The notes: a model not told the origin generated them from the letters alone. Shown: positions 26,467 to 35,834, numbered from the stretch's first letter. The stretch: DNA of 64,000 nucleotides from Aquipuribacter sp051216895 (GCF_051216895.1 NZ_JBPKAO010000005.1:1-64000), one strand, 5' to 3'. A program made the numbers and translations.

Positions 26467-27900
26467 ATGCGCACCACCAACGAGTTCCGTATCGAGCACG
26501 ACACGATGGGTGACGTCCGCGTCCCGGTCGAGGCCAGGTACCGCGCCCAGACCCAGCGGGCCGTGCAGAACTTCGCGATCTCCGGCACCGGGCTGTCCCG
26601 GCACCACATCGCAGCGCTCGCCCAGGTCAAGCGGGCCTCCGCCCTGGCGAACGCCGAGCTGGGCGTCCTCGCCCAGGACGTGGCCCAGGCCATCGTCGAG
26701 GCCGCCGACGAGGTCATCGCCGGCCGCTGGGACCAGGACTTCCCCGTGGACGTGTTCCAGACCGGGTCCGGCACGTCGTCGAACATGAACGCCAACGAGG
26801 TGCTGGCGACGCTGGCCACCGAGCGGCTCGGCGCGCCCGTGCACCCCAACGACCACGTCAACGCCTCGCAGTCGTCCAACGACGTCTTCCCGGCCTCGAT
26901 CCACGTCGCCGCCACCCAGGCCGTCCTGCACGACCTCGTGCCCGCCCTGGAGCACCTCGCAGGCTCGCTGGAGTCGAAGGCGGCCGAGTTCGCGGACGTG
27001 GTCAAGGCCGGACGGACCCACCTCATGGACGCCACCCCCGTCACCCTCGGACAGGAGTTCGGGGGGTACGCCGCGCAGGTCCGCCTGGGGGTGGACCGCC
27101 TGCACGCCGCCCTGCCGCGCCTGGCCCAGCTGCCGCTGGGCGGCACCGCGGTCGGCACCGGCATCAACACCCCGGCCGGGTTCCCGCAGCGCGTCATCGC
27201 CCTGATCGCGGAGCAGACCGGCCTGCCGCTGACCGAGGCCGGCAACCACTTCGAGGCCCAGGGGGCGCAGGACTCGCTCGTGGAGACGTCCGGCGCGCTG
27301 CGCACCGTCGCGGTGTCCCTGGTCAAGATCTGCAACGACCTGCGCTGGATGGGCTCCGGCCCGCGCAGCGGGCTGGGCGAGATCTCGCTGCCCGACCTCC
27401 AGCCCGGGTCCTCGATCATGCCCGGCAAGGTGAACCCGGTCATCCCCGAGGCCGTGCTCCAGGTCGCGGCCCAGGTGATCGGCAACGACGCCACCGTGAC
27501 GTTCGCCGGGGCCTCCGGGGCCTTCGAGCTCAACGTCATGCTCCCGGTGATGGCCCGCAACCTGCTGGAGTCCGTCACCCTGCTGAGCAACGCCGCCACG
27601 CACCTGGCGGACAAGTGCGTCGACGGCGTCGTGGCGAACCGGGACCGCTGCCGTCAGCTCGCGGAGTCGTCCCCGTCGGTCGTAACGCCGCTGAACCGGC
27701 TGATCGGCTACGAGGCCGCCGCCAAGGTCGTCAAGCACGCCATCGCGCAGGACCTCACCATCCGTGCGGCCGTCATCGACCTGGACCACGTCGAGCGCGG
27801 GGACCTGAGCCTGGACCAGCTCGACGCGGCCCTGGACGTGCTCGCCATGACCGTCGCCCCTGCCGCCCCGGCGGCGCTCGCGGTCGCGGCGGCCCGCTGA
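26467..27900 (+). CDS. fumC: Fumarate hydratase, class II
   Basis: This 477-aa enzyme interconverts malate and fumarate without an Fe-S cluster. Family hallmarks are the N-terminal FRIEHDTMGDVRVP, QTGSGTSSNMNANEV, the NASQSSNDVFP region and the catalytic signature GSSIMPGKVNPVIPE (about residues 316-330), which holds the active-site serine. The start at 26467 (MRTTNEF) is chosen because the canonical N-terminus begins there; an in-frame upstream start would add 17 unrelated residues. The stop shares one base with the frdA start (TGATG). Being upstream of frdABCD, it supplies fumarate from malate as electron acceptor. Confidence 0.96.
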   Translation: MRTTNEFRIEHDTMGDVRVPVEARYRAQTQRAVQNFAISGTGLSRHHIAALAQVKRASALANAELGVLAQDVAQAIVEAADEVIAGRWDQDFPVDVFQTGSGTSSNMNANEVLATLATERLGAPVHPNDHVNASQSSNDVFPASIHVAATQAVLHDLVPALEHLAGSLESKAAEFADVVKAGRTHLMDATPVTLGQEFGGYAAQVRLGVDRLHAALPRLAQLPLGGTAVGTGINTPAGFPQRVIALIAEQTGLPLTEAGNHFEAQGAQDSLVETSGALRTVAVSLVKICNDLRWMGSGPRSGLGEISLPDLQPGSSIMPGKVNPVIPEAVLQVAAQVIGNDATVTFAGASGAFELNVMLPVMARNLLESVTLLSNAATHLADKCVDGVVANRDRCRQLAESSPSVVTPLNRLIGYEAAAKVVKHAIAQDLTIRAAVIDLDHVERGDLSLDQLDAALDVLAMTVAPAAPAALAVAAAR

Positions 27901-29681
27901 TGCGGACCGTCAAGGCCGACGTCGTCATCATCGGCGGCGGTGGGGCCGGCCTGCGGGCCGCGATCGCAGCGACCACCGCGCAGCCCGACCTCGACGTGGT
28001 CGTGATCTCCAAGGTCTACCCGATGCGCTCGCACACCGTCGCGGCCGAGGGCGGCTCGGCGGGCGTGATCGGCGACGGCGACTCGCTGCAGGCCCACTTC
28101 GACGACACCGTGTCCGGCGGGGACTGGCTGTGCGACCAGGACGTGGTCCAGTACTTCGTCGAGCACGCCACGGAGGAGATGTACCAGCTGGAGCGCTGGG
28201 GCTGCCCCTGGACCCGCAAGGACGACGGCAACATCGAGGTCCGCCGCTTCGGCGGCATGAGCCAGCCCCGTACCTGGTTCGCCGCGGACAAGACCGGCTT
28301 CCACCTGCTGCACACCCTGTTCCAGACCACCCTGCAGCACGGTCGGGTCACCCGGCTGGACGAGCACCTCGCCCTGGAGCTCGTCGTCGACGAGGGCCGG
28401 GTGGCCGGGGTGCTCACCTACGACCAGCGCGACGGCTACCCCGTGCTCGTCGAGGCGGGCGCCGTCATCATGGCGACCGGCGGCGCCGGCCGGGTCTACG
28501 CCCAGAACACCAACGGGGGGATCGTCACCGGTGACGGCATGTCGATGGCCTACCGGGCCGGGGTCCCGCTGCGCGACATGGAGTTCGTGCAGTACCACCC
28601 GACCGGTCTGCCCGGCTCCGGCATCCTCATCACCGAGGGCTGCCGTGGCGAGGGCGGTGTGCTCACCAACGCCGACGGCCGCCGCTACCTGCAGGACTAC
28701 GGGCTGGGCCCGGAGACCCCGGTCGGCGAGGCCAAGAACAAGCACATGGAGCTCGGCCCGCGCGACCGGCTCTCGCAGGCGTTCTGGCACGAGCAGCAGG
28801 CGGGGCGCACCATCCAGACGTCCCGCGGCGACGCGGTCAACCTGGACCTGCGCCACCTGGGTTCGGCCTTCCTCAAGCAGCGGCTGCCCCTGATCTGCGA
28901 GCTCGCCGAGCAGTACGTCGGCATCGACCCCGCCAAGGAGCCGATCCCGGTCTGCCCGACCGCGCACTACACGATGGGCGGCATCGAGACCGACGTGACG
29001 ACGCAGACCTCGCTGCCGGGCCTGTTCGCCGTCGGCGAGTGCGCCTCCTCCGGGCTGCACGGCGCGAACCGGCTGGGCTCCAACTCCCTCGCGGAGCTGG
29101 TCGTCCTGGGCCGGGTCGCCGGTGAGAACGCCGCGCAGTTCGCCCGCGCCAACCCGGTCGGCCCGTCCGCGTCGGTCCGCTCCGACGCCGCGGACACCGC
29201 CGCCCGGTACCTGTCGATGATGGGTCGCGGCACCGAGCGGCCCGCCGCGATCCGCTCCGAGCTCGGCCGCGCCATGGACGACGGCGTCGGCATCTTCCGC
29301 ACCGCCGAGGGCATGGCCGCGGCCGCGGCCACGGTGACCGAGCTGCGGGCGCGCTACGACGACGTGCAGGTGGTCGACACCTGCCCGGTCTTCAACACCG
29401 ACTGGGCGTCGGTCGTCGAGCTCGGCGCGATGCTCGACGTCGCCGAGTCGATGGTCCACGCCGCGATGGCGCGTGAGGAGTCCCGAGGCGCGCACATGCG
29501 CCTGGACCACACCCAGCGCGACGACGAACGCTTCCTCGTGCACTCCCGGGCCTGGTTCCGTCCCGTGGGTGCCCCGGTGGTCACCCACGCCCCGGTCACC
29601 ATCACCACCTCGCTGCCGGCCGCACGCGCCTACGGCGCCGCCGGCGCCACCACCAAGCTCCCGGAAGGAGCCTCGCGATGA
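27900..29681 (+). CDS. frdA: Fumarate reductase flavoprotein subunit
   Basis: FrdA (593 aa) holds the covalent FAD and the site that reduces fumarate to succinate. Visible are the dinucleotide-binding IIGGGGAGLRAAIAA, the covalent-FAD region RSHTVAAEGG (His45), the active-site stretch EFVQYHPTGLPGSGIL, and the C-terminal GLHGANRLGSNSLAEL. Overall sequence follows E. coli FrdA rather than aerobic SdhA, and the gene sits with split frdC and frdD. The start overlaps the fumC stop by one base. Like all members it can work in reverse as a succinate dehydrogenase, but the gene order fumC-frdABCD favours fumarate reduction. Confidence 0.95.
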   Translation: MRTVKADVVIIGGGGAGLRAAIAATTAQPDLDVVVISKVYPMRSHTVAAEGGSAGVIGDGDSLQAHFDDTVSGGDWLCDQDVVQYFVEHATEEMYQLERWGCPWTRKDDGNIEVRRFGGMSQPRTWFAADKTGFHLLHTLFQTTLQHGRVTRLDEHLALELVVDEGRVAGVLTYDQRDGYPVLVEAGAVIMATGGAGRVYAQNTNGGIVTGDGMSMAYRAGVPLRDMEFVQYHPTGLPGSGILITEGCRGEGGVLTNADGRRYLQDYGLGPETPVGEAKNKHMELGPRDRLSQAFWHEQQAGRTIQTSRGDAVNLDLRHLGSAFLKQRLPLICELAEQYVGIDPAKEPIPVCPTAHYTMGGIETDVTTQTSLPGLFAVGECASSGLHGANRLGSNSLAELVVLGRVAGENAAQFARANPVGPSASVRSDAADTAARYLSMMGRGTERPAAIRSELGRAMDDGVGIFRTAEGMAAAAATVTELRARYDDVQVVDTCPVFNTDWASVVELGAMLDVAESMVHAAMAREESRGAHMRLDHTQRDDERFLVHSRAWFRPVGAPVVTHAPVTITTSLPAARAYGAAGATTKLPEGASR

Positions 29682-30478
29682 GCACCGTCGAGCAGGCGGC
29701 CCGGAGCACGCACGACGTGCTCGGGACCATGACGATCCAGGTGCAGCGCTACCGTCCGGACGTCGACGCGGCACCCCGGCTGGACTCCTACCAGGTGCCG
29801 TGGGGCCCGGACACGTCCGTGCTGGACGCGCTGTGCTGGATCAAGGACCACCTCGACCCGTCGTTGGCGTTCCGCTGGTCCTGCCGGATGGCGATCTGCG
29901 GCTCCTGCGGCTTCATGCTGAACGGGGAGCCGAAGCTCGGCTGCGAGCAGTTCGTCCGGGACTACGCCCCGGGCCCGCTCCGGATCGAACCGCTGAAGAA
30001 CCTGTCGGTCGAGCGCGACCTCGTCGTAGACCTGGAGCCGTTCCTGGAGTCGTTGACGGCGGTCAAGCCGTACATCATCCCGGACCCCCTGACGCCGCTG
30101 GACGGGCCCGGGAACCTGCAGACCCCGGAGCAGATGCTCGCCTACCACGACTACTCGATGTGCATCAACTGCATGCTCTGCTACTCGGCCTGCCCGCAGG
30201 TCGAGCTGAACCCGGCGTTCCTCGGGCCCGCCGCCATCACCGCAGCAGTGCGCTACGACCACGACTCCCGGGACCACGGGGAGGCCGAACGGCTGCCCCT
30301 GCTGGACCAGGACGACGGGCTGTGGTCGTGCACCTTCGTCGGTGCCTGCTCCACCGCCTGCCCCAAGGGGGTCGACCCGGCCGCCGCGATCCAGCAGGCC
30401 AAGGCCGCCGCCGCGGCGTCCTGGGCGGCCGAGTTCGTCCTGCCCCACCGCGGGCGCAGCGCGTCGGACGAGCGATGA
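29678..30478 (+). CDS. frdB: Fumarate reductase iron-sulfur subunit
   Basis: FrdB (266 aa) passes electrons from membrane menaquinol to FrdA through three clusters. The plant-type 2Fe-2S ligands are in CRMAICGSCGFMLNGEPKLGC. The 4Fe-4S cluster is CINCMLCYSACP, and the 3Fe-4S cluster is in CTFVGACSTACPKGVDP. Cluster spacing matches E. coli FrdB. It overlaps frdA by four bases (ATGA) and frdC likewise. The N-terminus has about 16 extra residues before the usual strand, and the C-terminus an alanine-rich tail; neither disturbs the core. Confidence 0.96.
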   Translation: MSTVEQAARSTHDVLGTMTIQVQRYRPDVDAAPRLDSYQVPWGPDTSVLDALCWIKDHLDPSLAFRWSCRMAICGSCGFMLNGEPKLGCEQFVRDYAPGPLRIEPLKNLSVERDLVVDLEPFLESLTAVKPYIIPDPLTPLDGPGNLQTPEQMLAYHDYSMCINCMLCYSACPQVELNPAFLGPAAITAAVRYDHDSRDHGEAERLPLLDQDDGLWSCTFVGACSTACPKGVDPAAAIQQAKAAAAASWAAEFVLPHRGRSASDER

Positions 30479-30885
30479 CCGGGTCCCTGCCGCTGAGCGC
30501 CCGGCGGCCCTACCGCGCACCGACAGACCGCTGGTGGTTCCTGCGGACCCGCGAGTACCGGTTGTACGCGCTGCGCGAGTTCTCCTCCGTCATCGTCGGG
30601 CTGTTCGTCTTCGACCTCGTCGTGGGCCTCGTCAGCATCAACCGTGGGCTGGAGGCGTGGCGCTGGTGGGTGGACCTGCAGACGCACCCCTTCAACCTCG
30701 TGCTGACGGTGATCGCCCTGGTGATGTCCCTGGTCCACGCGACCACCTGGTTCCAGGCCACCCCCAAGATCATCAAGATCCGCCGCGGTCGGCGCTACGT
30801 CGCCGACGGCTGGGTCGTCGCGCAGCACTACCTGCTGCTCGCGGTGTTCGCCGTGATCGTCTACGTCTGGCTGGGAGGCCTCTGA
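30475..30885 (+). CDS. frdC: Fumarate reductase membrane anchor subunit C
   Basis: FrdC (136 aa) is one of two small membrane anchors that bind quinone in QFR complexes. It has the expected three hydrophobic helices, at about residues 40-58, 78-96 and 115-133. The N-terminal RRPYRAPTDRWWFLRTREYRLYA and the motif LVHATTWFQATPKI follow E. coli FrdC closely. The start overlaps the frdB stop (ATGA) and the stop shares a base with frdD. Separate C and D anchors distinguish this haem-free type from the fused haem-containing SdhC/FrdC types. Confidence 0.93.
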   Translation: MTGSLPLSARRPYRAPTDRWWFLRTREYRLYALREFSSVIVGLFVFDLVVGLVSINRGLEAWRWWVDLQTHPFNLVLTVIALVMSLVHATTWFQATPKIIKIRRGRRYVADGWVVAQHYLLLAVFAVIVYVWLGGL

Positions 30886-31244
30886 TGCGTCGCTGGGAAG
30901 GGCGGACCAACGAACCGCTCCTGTGGGCCTTGTTCGGCGGTGGCGGCATGCTCGCGGTCTTCACCGTGCCCGTGCTCGTCCTCGTGTTCGGCCTGATGGT
31001 CCCGTTCGGTGGCTTCGGCGGCGCGGACGGCACCTACGACCGGATCGCCGGGTTCCTCACGCACCCGCTGGTGTCCCTCGGTGGGTGCGTTGCGCTCGGG
31101 CTCGTCCTGTGGCACTGCCTGCACCGCACCTACCACGCGCTGCACGACCTGGCGCTGCACCCCCCGGAGGTGGTGCGGGCCGGCATCTACGGCATCGCGC
31201 TGCTCACCCCGCTGGTCGCCTACGCCCTGATCCTCGCCTCATGA
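30885..31244 (+). CDS. frdD: Fumarate reductase membrane anchor subunit D
   Basis: FrdD (119 aa) completes the membrane part of the fumarate reductase. Three hydrophobic helices are visible (about residues 15-41, 62-82 and 97-118). The sequence tracks E. coli FrdD through NEPLLWALFGGGGM and the HRTYHALHDLALH segment. The start shares one base with the frdC stop (TGATG). The stop overlaps the next gene by four bases, so frdC, frdD and the nitroreductase-like gene are translated in close coordination. Confidence 0.93.
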   Translation: MRRWEGRTNEPLLWALFGGGGMLAVFTVPVLVLVFGLMVPFGGFGGADGTYDRIAGFLTHPLVSLGGCVALGLVLWHCLHRTYHALHDLALHPPEVVRAGIYGIALLTPLVAYALILAS

Positions 31245-32269
31245 ACGTGCAGTGGGCCACCGCCGCGCTGGTCCCTCGTGCCGTGCGGGCGGCTGTGCGC
31301 GACGCGACCCTGGCCGCCTCGGTGCACAACAGCCAGCCGTGGCAGTTCGTCCTGTCCCGCTCCCGGGTCGAGCTGCGGGCGCCGGGGCAGGAGGACCGAC
31401 CCCGGGTGGTCGACCCCGACGGGCGGTGGTGGCTCGCCTCGCTCGGCGCCGCGACCGCGAACCTCGAGCTCGGCCTGCGCCGGAGGCTGCAGCGCGACGT
31501 CCAGGTCGTCGTGGACGCCGAGGCCGCGGGCACCCCGGGGCCGGTGGTCGTCGCGACCTGGGGTTCCGCCCGGGCCGAGCTCGACCCGGCCGAGGTGCGC
31601 CTGCACGACGCCGTACCGCTGCGCCGCACCGACCGTTCCTCGCTGCAGGGGCCGGTCGACGCCGTGGACCTGGCGGCGGTCGTCGCCGCAGCCGAGCGCG
31701 GCGTCGGTACCGGGCCCGCCGTCCGGGTCGTCGTGCCCGACCCGGCCGGCAGCGCCGAGCTGCTGGGGCTGGCGGGGGACGCCGACCGCCGCTGGCGGGA
31801 CGACCCCGCGTACCTGGCCGAGGTGGGGCGGTGGACCCACCGCGACGACGGCCGCGGCGTACCGGCCTCGACGCACGGGGCCGGTGACAGCTCCGGGCAG
31901 GTGCCGGGGCGCGACTTCTCCGCGGGGCTCACGTCCCCCGGCGGGGACCGTCCGCAGCAGGACTTCGGGGGACCGGTACCGACGTTGCTGGTGCTGCTCA
32001 CCGACGGGGACGGCCGGGCCGAGTGGCTGGCGGCCGGCGCCGCCACCGAGCGGGCGATGCTGGCGGCGACCGCCGCCGGCCTCGGGGTCGGTTTCGTCGG
32101 CCAGCTCGTGGAGCAGGACCAGACCCGGGACCGGGCGGCACGGGTGCTCGGCCTCCCGGCCGCGGCTGCGGTCGGGGCGACGGTGCAGCAGGTGCTGCGC
32201 ATCGGCCCGCGCCCCCTGGAGCAGGGCGGTCGGACGCCCCGGATGTCGCCACCGGACGTGCGCGGCTGA
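31241..32269 (+). CDS. Acg-like nitroreductase-family protein
   Basis: This 342-aa protein resembles the Acg/Rv2032 group of nitroreductase-fold proteins. The N-terminal ATLAASVHNSQPWQFVL is the FMN-binding start of the family. The C-terminal half contains a second lobe with ERAMLAATAAGLGVGFVGQL, giving the fused two-domain architecture. In mycobacteria Acg binds FMN but shows little nitroreductase activity and is linked to dormancy and anaerobic responses. The ATG overlaps the frdD stop by four bases, so it is co-expressed with fumarate reductase, consistent with a low-oxygen role. A flexible Gly/Asp-rich linker lies at about residues 205-245. Confidence 0.85.
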   Translation: MNVQWATAALVPRAVRAAVRDATLAASVHNSQPWQFVLSRSRVELRAPGQEDRPRVVDPDGRWWLASLGAATANLELGLRRRLQRDVQVVVDAEAAGTPGPVVVATWGSARAELDPAEVRLHDAVPLRRTDRSSLQGPVDAVDLAAVVAAAERGVGTGPAVRVVVPDPAGSAELLGLAGDADRRWRDDPAYLAEVGRWTHRDDGRGVPASTHGAGDSSGQVPGRDFSAGLTSPGGDRPQQDFGGPVPTLLVLLTDGDGRAEWLAAGAATERAMLAATAAGLGVGFVGQLVEQDQTRDRAARVLGLPAAAAVGATVQQVLRIGPRPLEQGGRTPRMSPPDVRG

Positions 32270-32349
32270 GGGCCCCGGTCGACGTCCGCGGGTGGCTGGT
32301 GCCCCGGCTCCTACGCTGGGCGTCCCTCCACCAGCGACAGGGGCCGACG

Positions 32350-33498
32350 ATGCCAGGACGCGGTCAGATCCCGGAGCGTCTCGACGAGCGGTTGTCCAGG
32401 CTGCTCGCCCGGGCGGTCGAGCGGCGTCGCCACGTCCGCCACGGGCTGCTGGCGGTGGCGCGGGTGGACGGGGCGTGGGAGTGGCACGGCAGTCACGGGG
32501 TGGCCGACGCGGCCGGCTCACCGGCCACGACCACCGTCCGCTACCCGATCGCCAGCATCACCAAGCTGTTCACCGCGACCGTCACCCTCCGTCTGGTCGA
32601 GCAGGGGGCCCTGTCCCTGGGCGACCGGATGGTGGACCTGCTGCCGCCCGACGTCACGCGGGGCCTGCACGTGCGCGACGGCGTCGACCGCACCGACGAG
32701 ATCACCGTCGAGCACCTGCTCGGGCACACCTCCGGGCTGCCCGACTACTACGAGGAGGCGCCGCGGGGCGGTCGCAGCGCCCAGGCGAGGTTGTTGGCCG
32801 GTGAGGACGCGCCGATGCCCTTCGAGGAGGTGGTGCGGTTCGTCCGCGACGAGCTGACCCCGCACTTCCCGCCGCAGCCGCTCTCCTCCGCCCGACCCCG
32901 GGCGCACTACGCCGACACCAACTACCAGCTGCTCGGGGCGGTGGTCGAGCAGGTCGCCGGCGAACGGCTCCACCTGGTCGTCGAGCGGGCGCTGTTCGCC
33001 CCGCTCGGTCTCGACGACACCTCGTCGTACCCGCATGCGCCCCGATCGGGCCGGCCACCCGGGCCCGGGACCGACGTCTGGGCCCGCGACGTGGTCCTGC
33101 AGCCGGACGGCGCGCTGCGGCACCAGGTGCCCGACGGGGGCATCGTGTCGACGGTGCGCGACCAGGTCCGGTTCATGACCGCCCTGGTGACCGGTCAGGT
33201 GTTCGAGGACCCGGGGACATGGCCGCGGATGCAGCGCCGTCTCGCCCGGGTGTTCTTCCCGATCGACTACGGCCTCGGCGTGATGCGTTACGCCCCGCCG
33301 CGATGGATGTCACCGGTGTTCGCCGTCCCGCCGGTCGTGGGGCACACCGGTTCCACCGCGACCTGGCTCTTCCACTGCCCGCAGCTGGGGGTGGTCACCG
33401 CCGGAACCTTCGACGTGGCCCAGCCCGCCCTGCCCTTCCGGTTCCTGCCCCACGTGCTCCGCGCCGTCAGCACGCTGGATCCCTCCGGAGGTCCGTGA
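32350..33498 (+). CDS. Serine beta-lactamase-like hydrolase
   Basis: The 382-aa protein belongs to the class C beta-lactamase/DD-peptidase (ABH-type serine hydrolase) fold. The catalytic SxxK is SITK in YPIASITKLFTATV (about residue 66), the YxN element is in HYADTNYQLLG, and the third motif is HTG in VVGHTGSTATW. No signal peptide is visible, so it is probably cytoplasmic. Substrates in this family range from esters to D-amino acid peptides and cannot be read. ATG 32350 is chosen since upstream sequence is low-complexity. It lies 80 bases after the frd operon and is probably separate. Confidence 0.85.
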   Translation: MPGRGQIPERLDERLSRLLARAVERRRHVRHGLLAVARVDGAWEWHGSHGVADAAGSPATTTVRYPIASITKLFTATVTLRLVEQGALSLGDRMVDLLPPDVTRGLHVRDGVDRTDEITVEHLLGHTSGLPDYYEEAPRGGRSAQARLLAGEDAPMPFEEVVRFVRDELTPHFPPQPLSSARPRAHYADTNYQLLGAVVEQVAGERLHLVVERALFAPLGLDDTSSYPHAPRSGRPPGPGTDVWARDVVLQPDGALRHQVPDGGIVSTVRDQVRFMTALVTGQVFEDPGTWPRMQRRLARVFFPIDYGLGVMRYAPPRWMSPVFAVPPVVGHTGSTATWLFHCPQLGVVTAGTFDVAQPALPFRFLPHVLRAVSTLDPSGGP

Positions 33499-33597
33499 GA
33501 CAAGTGGTGTCGGGTCCGCCGGGGGCTGCACCGGCCTGCCGTCGGGACCGCCGTGGCCTAGCCTCGGACCCCCGTCCGTCCGACAAGCGAGGACCTC

Positions 33598-34770
33598 ATG
33601 GAACGACTCACCATCGGCGTGGTCGGCACCACCCGCAAGACGGACGAGCGCCGGCGTCCCGTCCACCCCGCCCACTTCGAACGGATCGACGAGCAGGTCC
33701 GGGCCCATCTGCTGGTCGAGCAGGGGTACGGCGCGCACTTCGGGGTCGGCGACGACGAGATCGCCCGCTGGGTCGGCGGTGTCGTGGACCGCGACGAGCT
33801 GACCCGACGCGCCGACGTGGTCCTGCTGCCCAAGCCCGTGGCGGCCGACCTCGCCGGGATGCGCGACGGTCAGGTCCTGTGGGGCTGGCCGCACCTGGTC
33901 CAGGACCCCGCCCTGACCCAGCTGGCCATCGACAAGCGGCTGTCGGTCATCGCCTGGGAGGCCATGAACCACTGGAACTCCGACGGCTCGTTCTCGCTGC
34001 ACGTGTTCCACCTGAACAACGAGATCGCCGGGTACGCGTCGGTCATCCACGCGCTGCAGCTGCGCGGGACCACGGGTCACTACGGCCGCCCCCTGAACGC
34101 GGCCGTCATCAGCTTCGGCGCGACCGCACGGGGTGCGGTCCGCGCGCTGAACGCGATGGGGGTCCACGACGTCACCGTCCTGACGCAGCGCGACCGGTCC
34201 GCGGTCGCGGCCCCGTTCTCCGGCGCGGTGATGCAGCAGTTCGAGCGGCTCGAGGCCGACCCCCGCCGCACCCGCGTCCTCACCGCGGAGGGCCCGCAGG
34301 ACACCGGCGAGTTCCTGGCCGGGCACGACGTCGTCGTCAACTGCATGCTGCAGGACACCGACGCACCGCTCGTCTTCGTCGACGACCCGGCCTCCCTGGC
34401 GCCCGGCACCGTCGTCGTGGACGTCTCCGTCGACGAGGGGATGGGCTTCGGGTGGGCGAGGCCGACGACCTTCGCCGACCCGATGTTCGAGGTGGGGGAC
34501 CGGGTGCACTACTACGCCGTCGACCACACCCCGTCGCTGTACTGGGAGTCGGCCACCTGGACGATCAGCGAGGCCCTGCTGCCGTACCTCGACGCCGTGC
34601 AGCGCGGTCCCGCGGCCTGGGCCGACAACGCGACGCTGGCGCGGGCGGTCGAGATCGAGGGCGGCGAGATCCGCAACGAGCGCATCCTCGCCTTCCAGGG
34701 GCGCGCCGCCGGGTACCCGTACCCCCTCGGCGTGGGACCAACGTCCCGCGACAGCCCGGTGGGGTCCTGA
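33598..34770 (+). CDS. N5-(carboxyethyl)ornithine synthase-like dehydrogenase
   Basis: This 390-aa protein belongs to the alanine dehydrogenase/PNT superfamily and, in its N-terminus (TIGVVGTTRKTDERRRPVHP) and length, to the N5-(carboxyethyl)ornithine synthase branch. Those enzymes condense pyruvate with the side-chain amine of ornithine or lysine using NADPH. A Rossmann motif is visible in AVISFGATARGAVRALNAMG (about residues 167-186). Substrate-site residues K14, R18-R20 and H23 are in the conserved N-terminal block. It is the only gene on its transcript that I can tie to amino acid metabolism. A plain alanine dehydrogenase is less likely from the N-terminal block. Confidence 0.78.
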   Translation: MERLTIGVVGTTRKTDERRRPVHPAHFERIDEQVRAHLLVEQGYGAHFGVGDDEIARWVGGVVDRDELTRRADVVLLPKPVAADLAGMRDGQVLWGWPHLVQDPALTQLAIDKRLSVIAWEAMNHWNSDGSFSLHVFHLNNEIAGYASVIHALQLRGTTGHYGRPLNAAVISFGATARGAVRALNAMGVHDVTVLTQRDRSAVAAPFSGAVMQQFERLEADPRRTRVLTAEGPQDTGEFLAGHDVVVNCMLQDTDAPLVFVDDPASLAPGTVVVDVSVDEGMGFGWARPTTFADPMFEVGDRVHYYAVDHTPSLYWESATWTISEALLPYLDAVQRGPAAWADNATLARAVEIEGGEIRNERILAFQGRAAGYPYPLGVGPTSRDSPVGS

Positions 34771-34829
34771 CGAGACTCGTCCCGAGGCCCCTCGGCCGTC
34801 GGGGGGCGGACGAGCCCCGGGAGGGATCC

Positions 34830-35249
34830 GTGCGAGCCGAGGACAACCGCAGGATGATGGAGGGCTACCTCGCGGCGCTGCGCAGCGGCGGGGACTTCGC
34901 CCAGTACTTCACCGAGGACGTGCGCTGGACGACGGTCGAGACCGGTGACCAGCTGCGCGGCCGCGACGCCGTGCGCGACCACATCGTCGCCCTGCACACG
35001 CAGGCGCTGGACGCCCACCCCGAGGTGAGGAACCTCGTCGTCGGCGACGGTGGTGCCCTCCTCGAGGCCGACCTGGTCGGTACCCACACCGGCGAGTTCG
35101 CCGGGGTCCCGGCCACGGGCGCGAGCGTCCGGGTGCCCTACGCCGTCGTCTACGACCTGTCGCCGAACGGCATCACGGCGATACGGGCGTACCTCCCGGT
35201 CATGCAGATGGCGCAGCAGCTGCGGGAGGCGCAGGCGCCGGCGCGATGA
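34830..35249 (+). CDS. SnoaL/NTF2-like protein
   Basis: The 139-aa product has the compact cone-shaped NTF2/SnoaL pattern: an N-terminal helix NRRMMEGYLAALRSG, then FAQYFTEDVRWTTVETGDQLRGRDAVRDHI, and a beta-sheet ending at AIRAYLPV. Members are small isomerases, hydratases or binding proteins; no catalytic assignment is possible here. GTG 34830 is chosen for the GGGAGGGA ribosome binding site. It stands alone after the ornithine synthase-like gene, 59 bases away. Confidence 0.8.
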   Translation: MRAEDNRRMMEGYLAALRSGGDFAQYFTEDVRWTTVETGDQLRGRDAVRDHIVALHTQALDAHPEVRNLVVGDGGALLEADLVGTHTGEFAGVPATGASVRVPYAVVYDLSPNGITAIRAYLPVMQMAQQLREAQAPAR

Positions 35250-35417
35250 CCGCGAAGGACGGTCGGGCCGTGGCGACGAGCACCTCCGACGCGGCGACGC
35301 GGCGGTCGGGCGGCGGGGACGGGTTCCTGCCCTGGTCGCCGTCCTGATCCTCGTGAAGGTGGTGCTCGGGGTGGGGTTCCCAGGTCCGGGTTCCCCGTGG
35401 TGCGGCACCATGGCGCC

Positions 35418-35834
35418 GTGCCCGAGGACTGGACCGACGAGCGCTCCCGCATCATCGCCGCGCAGGCCGCGGCCGCCGAGCGGGCCCTGGCCAAGGAGAC
35501 CGCGCAGGCGCAGGCCCTCGTCGACGCGTTCGTGGTCGAGGCCCGCCGCCGGGGCGTGGCGCCCACACCGCTGCTCGCCCCCGGCCGCCGCGAGGGCGGT
35601 CGCCGCTACCGCACCGGGCTGACGGGCTGGTACCTGTCCCGTGACGACCGGGTGGCGGTGGACACGGAGGGCCGCTACTACGTTCTGCGCGCCCAGGGCG
35701 GCCTGCGGGAACGCCTGACGGGGGCGACGGTCCAGCCCAGCGACCCCCCGCTCGTCGTCGGCCGCGGCGCGCGCGACGGGGAGTCCATCGACCTGCAGCG
35801 GCTCCTGCAGCGCCGCCTGGACGGGGCCGGGTGA
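35418..35834 (+). CDS. Conserved hypothetical protein, 138 aa
   Basis: I do not recognise the function. The first 50 residues form an alanine-rich helix (DERSRIIAAQAAAAERALAK). The remainder is a small basic beta domain with GWYLSRDDRVAVDTEGRYYVLRAQ, which has the look of a conserved actinobacterial domain of unknown function. GTG 35418 starts where the helix begins; ATG-equivalent starts upstream have no ribosome binding site. It is followed by a convergent gene 16 bases away. Confidence 0.65.
   Translation: MPEDWTDERSRIIAAQAAAAERALAKETAQAQALVDAFVVEARRRGVAPTPLLAPGRREGGRRYRTGLTGWYLSRDDRVAVDTEGRYYVLRAQGGLRERLTGATVQPSDPPLVVGRGARDGESIDLQRLLQRRLDGAG

Noticed and set aside
24510..27614. Long minus-strand open frame opposite the transporter and fumarase
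   Set aside because: It mirrors two clear genes on the plus strand and its product is Asp/Arg/Gly-rich low complexity, typical of antisense frames in high-GC genes.
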